This document shows positions 1 to 5,002 of a stretch of DNA of 5,002 nucleotides, piece by piece. The notes beneath the pieces are model-generated. The model was not told the origin of the DNA. It did no database searches and was given only the letters and a program-made list of their open reading frames with translations. Every line of letters begins with the position of its first letter. Position 1 is the stretch's first letter. Source of the stretch: Nitrospiraceae bacterium (GTDB lineage: Bacteria; Nitrospirota; Thermodesulfovibrionia; Thermodesulfovibrionales; UBA1546); assembly GCA_003535475.1 (NCBI GenBank), contig DOHC01000216.1:1-5002 (forward strand), written 5' to 3'. A program made the position numbers and the translations under genes.

Positions 1-1049
1 TTGTCTATCTCAATTTTATTTGCCTTTGCCCATGCTGCTGCCTTATCAATATCATTTAGAATATCTGCGGGCACGCCTTTTTGAGTCAGCGAATCAAGAA
101 AAGGTATCTTTGGCCATGGAGGGGTAAAGTCTATCTCTCCCTCTTCAAATGGGACTTTCAGAGTCCCGAGTGTCTTCTCTGTCACATAAGAGATAATCTC
201 TTCTGTCAGAGACATAAGATAATTATAGTCTTTGTATGCGATATAAAACTCAAGCATTGAAAACTCAGGGTTATGTTTCGTTGAGATACCTTCATTCCTG
301 AAATTTTTGTTGAGTTCGTAAACTTTTTCATACCCTCCGACAAGCAGTCTCTTGAGATAAAGCTCCGGAGCAATCCTGAGATACAGTTCCATATCAAGCG
401 CATTGTGATGTGTCTTGAATGGCCTTGCAGCAGCGCCGCCCGGTATCTGGTGCATCATGGGTGTCTCGACCTCAATAAAACCCTTTGTCTCAAGGAAATC
501 CCTCACAGCCTTTATAATTGAGCTTCTTTTCTTGAATGTTTCTTTAACTTCCGGATTGACAATCAGATCAACATACCTCTGCCTGTACCGCGTTTCAATA
601 TCTTTAAGCCCATGCCACTTCTCAGGCAAGGGCCTTAATGATTTTGTGAGAAATGTGAAGTCATCAACCTCTATTGTGAGTTCATTCGTCTTTGTCCTGA
701 AAAGCTTTCCGCTTATGCCGATAATGTCGCCAATATCCAGTTTTTTAACCACACTGTATTTTTCATTCAGGATGTCCTTTCTGAAATAGACCTGAATCCT
801 TGCAGTTGAATCCTGCACATGCGCAAATGCAGCCTTCCCGAAATCACGCATCATGATTATTCTTCCGGCTATTACGCACTGAACAGGAGATACCTCTAAT
901 TCCTCTTTGGTTGTAGAGCTGTGCTTACTAATTAAGTCCGAAGCATAATCCTTTATGTCAAAACTGCCGCCAAAAGGCTCTACGCCCAAAGCCTTGAGTT
1001 CATCGAGTTTTTTAATCCTCTGTTCTATTAACTCGTTAATTTCTTCCAT
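1..1049 (-). CDS. lysS: Lysyl-tRNA synthetase, class II (LysS), 3' end cut by window
   Basis: This cytoplasmic enzyme charges tRNA-Lys with lysine using ATP. The first 349 residues are visible; bacterial LysS is about 500, so the C-terminal catalytic part with class II motif 3 lies outside the window. Residues 1-50 form the helical N-terminus, about 55-135 the OB-fold anticodon-binding domain (VIAGRIIMMRDFGKAAFAHVQD), and from about 150 the catalytic core starts with RYRQRYVDLIVNPEV. Motif 1 ends near VETPMM (194-199), followed by the LysS hallmark IPGGAAARPF (202-211) and THHNALD. Motif 2 is FRNEGISTKHNPEFSMLEFY (250-269), with the ATP-binding Arg. The ATG at 1047-1049 is the only possible start: an in-frame TAA sits at 1068-1070 with no start codon between. 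The ribosome binding site is weak (GAGAG, 6 nt away). No frameshift is seen. The family call is essentially certain. Confidence 0.97.
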   Translation of the reverse strand, partial: MEEINELIEQRIKKLDELKALGVEPFGGSFDIKDYASDLISKHSSTTKEELEVSPVQCVIAGRIIMMRDFGKAAFAHVQDSTARIQVYFRKDILNEKYSVVKKLDIGDIIGISGKLFRTKTNELTIEVDDFTFLTKSLRPLPEKWHGLKDIETRYRQRYVDLIVNPEVKETFKKRSSIIKAVRDFLETKGFIEVETPMMHQIPGGAAARPFKTHHNALDMELYLRIAPELYLKRLLVGGYEKVYELNKNFRNEGISTKHNPEFSMLEFYIAYKDYNYLMSLTEEIISYVTEKTLGTLKVPFEEGEIDFTPPWPKIPFLDSLTQKGVPADILNDIDKAAAWAKANKIEID

Positions 1050-1073
1050 TGCAGGCTCTCTATCCCTTTAGGT

Positions 1074-1158
1074 CATTCCCACGAAAGTGGGAATCCAGTT
1101 AAACAATACTTCTGGATTCCTGCTGGAGTTTATCCCGTACTTGATACGGGGCAGGAAT
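1074..1158. repeat. Compound palindromic repeat in the lysS leader
   Basis: This stretch is built from interlocking inverted repeats. ATTCCCAC (1075-1082) pairs perfectly with GTGGGAAT (1087-1094) around a GAAA loop. GGAATCCAG (1090-1098) matches CTGGATTCC (1112-1120), giving an alternative, mutually exclusive hairpin. ATTCCTGC (1116-1123) pairs with GCAGGAAT (1151-1158) and encloses CCCGTA/TACGGG (1134-1139, 1145-1150). The words resemble dispersed REP-like palindromes common between genes in Nitrospirota and Desulfobacterota; that resemblance is from memory, and only one copy is visible here. No T-run follows the hairpins in the lysS direction, so it does not look like a kimA terminator. 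It lies downstream of the lysS promoter and would be transcribed as part of the lysS 5' UTR. Confidence 0.75.
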
Positions 1159-1210
1159 AATAAAAAACAAGTTGCATAACATCTTAAAGTAAATCAACAT
1201 TTAGAGTGCA

Positions 1211-1240
1211 ATTATAATGATTAGTTTTAAGGTTAGTCAA
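1211..1240 (-). promoter_or_regulatory. Sigma70-like promoter for lysS
   Basis: On the minus strand TTGACT (1235-1240) and a perfect TATAAT (1211-1216) are separated by 18 nt. The -35 box begins only about 15 nt after the kimA stop. Transcription would start around 1202-1206, giving an approximately 155-nt leader that contains the palindromic repeat. With no terminator visible between kimA and this point, lysS could also receive kimA readthrough. The box match is strong, but there is no experimental support. Confidence 0.7.
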
Positions 1241-1255
1241 GACAAAGAGAGAAAC

Positions 1256-3070
1256 TCATGTTTTTAAATGGAACGGAACGCTTGTGCATACTACTCCCTT
1301 CTTAAACAGCAGATTTCCTTTTATGAATAGAGCCGTCTGGTTATGCAGGAGATGATGCCACCATTTTGACGGAACAAACTCAGGGAGAACAACCGTTATG
1401 ACGCCATCTTTATATGCATTCTGCACCTCGTCTATATATTCTATGAGCGGCTGTGTTATGGAGCGATACGGAGATTCAAGTATGATAAGTTTAACTCCCA
1501 TGCAGTGCCTGTCCCATCTTTGTTTTATCCGCGCTGTTTCCATCTCATCAAGGCATACATAAACCGCAACAACGTCATCCGAAAGCGCCTTTGCATACTT
1601 GACGGCATTTATAACTGCCTGCTGCATCCCAGAAATAGGAATAATGACCGAATGATGCTTATGCTCCCGCTCTCCTGTTATGCACTTCTCGAGAGAAAGC
1701 TGCTCTCCAACGGAAAGATAATGCTGATGCACCTTCCGTGTCAATAAAACCACTACAGGAATGGCAATAAGCACCATCCATGCGCCGTGCGAAAACTTTT
1801 CAACAGCGATTATAACGAGGACTATGCCTGTAACAATTCCTCCTATGCCGTTTATAAGGGCGCTTTTGAACCACCCCTTGCCCTTGTCTTTTATCCAATG
1901 CCTGACCATACCGGCCTGCGACAAAGTAAAGGCTGTAAAAACTCCAACAGCATAAAGAGGGATAAGAGAATGGGTATCGCCTCCGAAAAAAACCAAAAGA
2001 AGAGCAGAAAGAAATCCGAGTATCAAAATGCCATTGGAGAATACAAGTTTGTCTCCGCGGTTGCTTAACTGCCTCGGCAGATAACGGTCATTTGCCATGA
2101 TTGAAGAAAGCCTCGGAAAATCCGAGTATGAAGTGTTTGCGGCAAGAATGAGTATTAAAGCAGTGGCAAATTGGATTGTGTAATAAACAGCACCCTTGGA
2201 AAATATAGTCCTTGCAAGCTGGGAGAGAACGGTTTCGTTCGCATTCGGCAGTATGCCGTAATAGTGCGAGGAATAGGCTATGCCGATTGTGAGAATGCCA
2301 AGAATAAATGCCATCCATATAAGTGTTATGCCGGCATTCTTTGCCTCGGGCGCCTTAAATGCGCGCACTCCGTTCGAGACAGCCTCTATGCCGGTAAGTG
2401 TTGCGCACCCCGAGGCAAATGCCTTCAATATAATGAACAGAGGCAATATGTTTGCTGCTGTCCCTGTCAGTTCATGATGCTGTATGCTGGGAAGGGAAAA
2501 GGATTTCATAAAACTTGCCCAGATAAGGAAAAGCAGGCTCCCGATAAAGAGATATACGGGAAGAGTAAACACCTTTCCTGATTCTCTTACCCCTCTTAAG
2601 TTTATTATTGAAATGAACAAAATAGACAGAAGGCACAAAAGCACAGTATGCGCTTTAAGCGCCGGGAATGCCGAGGTGATGGCAGCAATACCGGCTGCAA
2701 CGCTGACCGTGACAGTGAGGACATAATCAATAAGTAAGGCAGCTCCCGCAAGAAGGCCTGGATAGGTGCCGAGGTTATCCTTTGCGACTATATACGCTCC
2801 TCCGCCGGAGGAATATGCGTGAATGGTCTGGTAATAGGAAGTGGCTACAATTGCAACGAGAATAACTATGGCAATGGCTATAGGGACAAGATAATTAAGA
2901 AATGCTGCGCCGCCCACAACGAGGGCGAACAGTATCTCTTCAGTTCCGTATGCGACGGATGAAAGCGGGTCGGATGAGAATATGGCAAGTCCCATTTTTT
3001 TGGAGAGACGCTCATACTTTTCCCTGACTGTTTCAATAGGAGTTCCAATAAGAAAACTCTTGATAGACAT
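1256..3070 (-). CDS. kimA: KimA-type high-affinity potassium importer (APC superfamily)
   Basis: This 604-residue inner-membrane protein matches recalled B. subtilis KimA (formerly YdaO, about 607 residues), an H+/K+ symporter, along its whole length, so it is probably intact. Residues about 30-455 form the APC-fold transmembrane core (about 12 helices), with SSDPLSSVAYGTEE (32-45), SGGGAYIVAKDNLG (88-101), IDYVLTVTVS (114-123), LTGIEAVSNG (225-234) and LIPLYAVGVF (369-378). Residues reported from memory to line the KimA K+ sites appear conserved: D34, Y41, D115, Y116, T119, S123, T226, E229, Y373. Residues about 465-604 form a cytosolic UspA-like domain ending in LPEFVPSKWWHHLLHNQTA and SVPFHLKT. 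The start is fixed by AAGGAGG 5 nt before the ATG. A c-di-AMP riboswitch and terminator precede it, as in Bacillus. A generic amino acid permease is the main alternative, but the riboswitch and conserved sites argue against it. Confidence 0.92.
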   Translation of the reverse strand: MSIKSFLIGTPIETVREKYERLSKKMGLAIFSSDPLSSVAYGTEEILFALVVGGAAFLNYLVPIAIAIVILVAIVATSYYQTIHAYSSGGGAYIVAKDNLGTYPGLLAGAALLIDYVLTVTVSVAAGIAAITSAFPALKAHTVLLCLLSILFISIINLRGVRESGKVFTLPVYLFIGSLLFLIWASFMKSFSLPSIQHHELTGTAANILPLFIILKAFASGCATLTGIEAVSNGVRAFKAPEAKNAGITLIWMAFILGILTIGIAYSSHYYGILPNANETVLSQLARTIFSKGAVYYTIQFATALILILAANTSYSDFPRLSSIMANDRYLPRQLSNRGDKLVFSNGILILGFLSALLLVFFGGDTHSLIPLYAVGVFTAFTLSQAGMVRHWIKDKGKGWFKSALINGIGGIVTGIVLVIIAVEKFSHGAWMVLIAIPVVVLLTRKVHQHYLSVGEQLSLEKCITGEREHKHHSVIIPISGMQQAVINAVKYAKALSDDVVAVYVCLDEMETARIKQRWDRHCMGVKLIILESPYRSITQPLIEYIDEVQNAYKDGVITVVLPEFVPSKWWHHLLHNQTALFIKGNLLFKKGVVCTSVPFHLKT

Positions 3071-3075
3071 ATATT

Positions 3076-3082
3076 CCTCCTT
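3076..3082 (-). promoter_or_regulatory. Strong Shine-Dalgarno site of kimA
   Basis: AAGGAGG on the minus strand ends 5 nt before the ATG at 3068-3070 and fixes the kimA start. It lies downstream of the leader terminator, so control is expected at transcription termination rather than by hiding this site. Confidence 0.85.
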
Positions 3083-3103
3083 TTGGGGGCAGAGAGGAGA
3101 AAT

Positions 3104-3126
3104 AAAAAAAACCGCCGGGCGGCGGT
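3104..3126 (-). terminator. Intrinsic terminator of the kimA riboswitch (expression platform)
   Basis: On the minus strand ACCGCC (3121-3126) pairs with GGCGGT (3111-3116) around a GCCC loop. A run of eight T follows at once (3104-3111, the first belonging to the stem). The GC-only core and long T-run are typical of a strong Rho-independent terminator. It sits between the aptamer and the kimA ribosome binding site, where a ligand-controlled attenuator is expected. A clear antiterminator helix was not found; the best candidate is only 4 bp (GGCG at the aptamer 3' end with CGCC in the terminator arm). Confidence 0.88.
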
Positions 3127-3143
3127 CTTCATTTCGGCCTTTG

Positions 3144-3279
3144 CCCTTCCAAACGCCTGCGAGGTTAGCTGACGGGCTCGGGACTGGAAGTTCCCTATTC
3201 CCGATATAATCGGGAAATACGCCCCAAAAATTGGGTCCCCCGCGTCTTCTCTTTGAGAGGACTTCGGCTGCTCTGTTTG
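3144..3279 (-). promoter_or_regulatory. c-di-AMP riboswitch (ydaO-yuaA leader class)
   Basis: The minus strand carries both conserved blocks of this aptamer in order: GCGGGGGACCCA (3232-3243), followed by TTTTTGGGGCGTATT, and later CAGTCCCGAGCCCG running into CCCGTCAGCTAACCTCGC (3159-3176) and AGGCGT. Between them is the expected variable hairpin, TTCCCGAT/ATCGGGAA (3198-3205, 3209-3216). CTTCC (3186-3190) can pair with GGAAG (3146-3150), matching the pseudoknot of known structures. The closing P1 helix looks short and interrupted (GCC/GGC, plus CAAAC/GTTTG across a 6-nt bulge), so the outer limits are approximate. In the family, two c-di-AMP molecules bind and switch the downstream gene off. 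A terminator and a K+ importer follow, as expected for an off-switch. Assignment is by recalled consensus, not by a covariance search. Confidence 0.92.
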
Positions 3280-3284
3280 ATTTA

Positions 3285-3314
3285 ACTATAACGCCGAAAA
3301 AATAAAACTGTCAA
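3285..3314 (-). promoter_or_regulatory. Sigma70-like promoter of the riboswitch-kimA unit
   Basis: A perfect -35 box TTGACA (3309-3314) and -10 box TATAGT (3285-3290) lie 18 nt apart on the minus strand. A start near 3276-3278 falls at the 5' edge of the c-di-AMP aptamer, so the leader would be almost entirely riboswitch. The -35 box overlaps the ATPase stop codon: the TGA at 3311-3313 is the middle of TTGACA. A T-rich spacer lies between the boxes. Confidence 0.75.
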
Positions 3315-5002
3315 GTTTTTTTTAATAAAGGCGCTGCTCTTTTTCTAACAATAAATTTCCTTGTCTCTTCAGCTGCAAAGAGAATAACTGCAAACGGTAT
3401 CAGGACAAGCCATATCTGCGCTGAAATGGGAGAGGTTGCAAATATCGCATTTCCCCACGGGTGATAAACAATGAATATTTGCAACGCAATCTCAAACGCT
3501 ATGCCCGCAAATATCAATTTGTTTGAGAAAAAGCCAATGCCGAATACGGATTCCCTCGAAGAGCGGCATGCAAAAACATTCCCGATCTGCGTGATTATTA
3601 TCGCTGTAAGACATGCTGTTGTAGCCTGCATGTAAAGGATGTTATTTGCCGAAAGCATCTCGCCCCATCTCCATCCTCCATTAAGCATCACATAGAAAAA
3701 TCCGAACATGCATGCAGCAGCCTCAATCGGGCCGAGGAATAAATATGCCCTGCTCATTAAAGAAAAATTCAGCAGTCTTTCCTGTAATTTTCTCGGCGGC
3801 TGTTTCATTATCCCCGGCATTGGTTTTTCTGCGCCGAGCGCAAGCGCCGGAAGCATGTCTGTGCCGAGGTCAACAGCAAGTATCTGTATTATTGTAAGCG
3901 GAAGCGGAATCTTCAGGAGAATAAATGCAAGATACGGCACAGCCTCCGGAATATTGGATGCAAAGATATACGTTATGAACTTCTTGATATTCTCATATAC
4001 TGTCCTTCCTTCTTCAACTGCATTGACAATAGTCGCAAAATTGTCATCAAGCAGAACCATATCAGATGCCTCTTTTGCAACGTCAGTGCCGGAGATTCCC
4101 ATCGCTATTCCAATATCAGCCTTTTTAAGCGCTGGTGCATCATTAACGCCGTCGCCTGTCACAGCGACAACCTCGCCTTCTTCCTTTAATATTGATACAA
4201 CTCTCATCTTGTGCTTGGGTGTCATCCGTGCAAATATAACCTCTTTTTCTGAAAGTTTCTCTCTCAATTCCTTATCACTCATCCGGATGAACTCATTGCC
4301 TTCAATAACAACAGGATTCCCTTTAACAAGTTCTATCTCTTTTGCAATTGCAACCGCAGTCCTGCTTGCGTCTCCTGTTATCATTATTACCTTTATCCCT
4401 GCTTCGTGACATTTCCTGATTGCCTCCGGCACCTCCGGTCTTGGCGGGTCTTCAAGCCCTACTAATCCGGCAAAGACCATCTCACTTTCGAGTTCGAGGT
4501 TCTCTAACTTTTCACTTTTAACTTTTAACTTATAACTGTCATCCATCTCTTTGTATGCAAAGGCAAGCACCCTCAGCCCCCTATCCATCATGGAATGATA
4601 TTCATCGTTGATTCTTCTCCTTATCTTTTCATCCATCGGGGACTTATCGCCGTTTATCAGACTGTCAGCGCATAAGGGAAGAAGGCCTTCCATCGCGCCC
4701 TTTGTGAAGGCAAACATCCTGCCTTCAACTATATTTAGAGTGGTCATCATCTTTCTATCGGAGTCAAAAGGTATCTCTGCTATGCGTTCGCCTCTTAAAT
4801 CTCCTGTTGTTTCTCTTGCAGCCTTAAGCAGTGCAACTTCTGTCGGATCGCCCCTGTATTGTCCTTCAATAAAACGTGCGTTGTTGCAGAGATAAGCTAT
4901 TTTCAGCAAACTCTCCCGCGTCTTTTCTTCCCCGTCTATAGTCCATACCTTTGTTGCAGCCATCTTATTCTGAGTGAGCGTGCCTGTCTTATCTGTGCAT
5001 AT
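3311..5002 (-). CDS. Type II P-type cation ATPase, Na+/K+-ATPase-like, 5' end cut by window
   Basis: The visible 563 residues begin ICTDKTGTLTQNKM, with the phosphorylated Asp at fragment residue 4. The reading frame stays open to the window edge, so an internal ATG at 4961-4963 is not the start; the actuator domain and M1-M4 (about 1 kb) are missing. The N-domain shows GDPTEVALL and the nucleotide-pocket KGA (101-103). The P-domain shows EDPPRPEVPEAI (from 184), TGDASRTA (209-216) and TGDGVNDAPALKKADIG (from 282). M5 has SNIPE (N350, E353), M6 DLGTD (D378, D382), M8 TQIGN, and M9 FEIAL (E504). These ion-site motifs resemble Na+/K+-ATPase more than SERCA, whose M6 has Asn at the first Asp. 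From the Asp onward it is about 85 residues shorter than animal pumps, as in bacterial relatives. No beta subunit is visible. Family is certain; the ion (Na+, K+ or Ca2+) is inferred. Confidence 0.9.
   Translation of the reverse strand: MCTDKTGTLTQNKMAATKVWTIDGEEKTRESLLKIAYLCNNARFIEGQYRGDPTEVALLKAARETTGDLRGERIAEIPFDSDRKMMTTLNIVEGRMFAFTKGAMEGLLPLCADSLINGDKSPMDEKIRRRINDEYHSMMDRGLRVLAFAYKEMDDSYKLKVKSEKLENLELESEMVFAGLVGLEDPPRPEVPEAIRKCHEAGIKVIMITGDASRTAVAIAKEIELVKGNPVVIEGNEFIRMSDKELREKLSEKEVIFARMTPKHKMRVVSILKEEGEVVAVTGDGVNDAPALKKADIGIAMGISGTDVAKEASDMVLLDDNFATIVNAVEEGRTVYENIKKFITYIFASNIPEAVPYLAFILLKIPLPLTIIQILAVDLGTDMLPALALGAEKPMPGIMKQPPRKLQERLLNFSLMSRAYLFLGPIEAAACMFGFFYVMLNGGWRWGEMLSANNILYMQATTACLTAIIITQIGNVFACRSSRESVFGIGFFSNKLIFAGIAFEIALQIFIVYHPWGNAIFATSPISAQIWLVLIPFAVILFAAEETRKFIVRKRAAPLLKKT
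4503..4537 (-). repeat. Five-unit heptamer tandem repeat inside the ATPase gene
   Basis: On the minus strand five 7-bp units follow each other: AGTTATA, AGTTAAA, AGTTAAA, AGTGAAA, AGTTAGA. The repeat is read in frame and encodes a Lys-rich stretch, SYKLKVKSEKLE, between the end of the N-domain (LAFAYKEMDD) and the returning P-domain (EMVFAGLVGLEDPP). Its AT-rich, lysine-heavy make-up contrasts with its surroundings. Similar AGTTAAA-type runs are, from memory, found between genes in several bacteria, so this may be a repeat that entered the gene. Confidence 0.75.

Noticed and set aside
1074..1158. CRISPR repeats or an intrinsic terminator of kimA
   Set aside because: There are no regularly spaced direct repeats. 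In the kimA direction the T-run precedes the hairpins instead of following them.
1050..1255. T-box or lysine riboswitch controlling lysS
   Set aside because: There is no T-box sequence, no specifier hairpin and no terminator followed by a T-run. The leader is taken up by the palindromic repeat.
2171..2581. A 136-codon plus-strand frame with many Cys residues
   Set aside because: It is antisense to the kimA membrane core. The Cys and Tyr richness comes from the complement of hydrophobic codons, with no promoter or ribosome binding site.
2878..3132. An 84-codon minus-strand frame starting upstream of kimA
   Set aside because: Its start lies just upstream of the terminator hairpin and it runs through the terminator and into kimA in another frame. 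The riboswitch and terminator explain this DNA.
3708..4409. A 233-codon open frame on the plus strand
   Set aside because: It lies wholly antisense to the ATPase core, including the TGDGVND and TGD motifs. It has no recognisable domain and repeats Ser/Ile-rich composition expected from the complement of conserved coding sequence.
4961..4963. ATG as the start of the P-type ATPase
   Set aside because: The frame continues upstream through ICTDKTGTLTQNK, including the essential phosphorylated Asp, and remains open to the window edge.
3311..5002. MgtA-type Mg2+ pump, heavy-metal P1B pump or plasma-membrane H+ pump
   Set aside because: No CPC-type metal site is visible, and M5-M6 (SNIPE, DLGTD) follow the P2 cation-pump pattern with a C-terminal M7-M10 block aligned to Na+/K+-ATPase.

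Overview
The window carries three genes, all on the minus strand, so transcription runs from right to left: a P-type cation ATPase (5' end outside the window), a KimA-type potassium importer, and lysyl-tRNA synthetase (3' end outside the window). Coding density is high. The only two gaps are 206 bp (kimA to lysS) and 240 bp (ATPase to kimA), and both hold regulatory structure. Moderate GC, sigma70-like promoters, a c-di-AMP riboswitch and palindromic repeats of the ATTCCCAC/GTGGGAAT kind fit a Gram-negative anaerobe type such as Nitrospirota or Desulfobacterota. This placement is a low-confidence impression, because no marker in the window settles it.

Right part (3311-5002): the C-terminal two thirds of a type II P-type ATPase, beginning three residues before the phosphorylated Asp of DKTGTLT. 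Its membrane segments M5, M6 and M8-M9 read more like animal Na+/K+-ATPase alpha subunits than like Ca2+ pumps. A short in-frame heptamer repeat has been absorbed into the protein between the N-domain and the second half of the P-domain.

Middle (3071-3314): a strong promoter whose -35 box TTGACA contains the ATPase stop codon. It is followed by a well-conserved c-di-AMP (ydaO-yuaA class) aptamer, an intrinsic terminator, a strong ribosome binding site and kimA (1256-3070). This is the arrangement known for B. subtilis kimA (formerly ydaO). Plausibly, high c-di-AMP, which signals enough potassium, terminates the leader and shuts off K+ import. No terminator separates the ATPase from this leader, so ATPase readthrough transcripts would pass through the same switch.

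Left part (1-1255): a promoter (TTGACT-18-TATAAT) just after kimA, an approximately 85-bp compound palindromic repeat lying in the lysS leader, and lysS up to residue 349.

Together the ATPase and KimA suggest a monovalent-cation homeostasis locus under c-di-AMP control, with lysS as an independently promoted housekeeping neighbour. The riboswitch-transporter pair is an established type of system, not a new one. The less ordinary points are the Na+/K+-ATPase-like pump beside it, the stop-codon/promoter overlap and the repeat-derived insertions.
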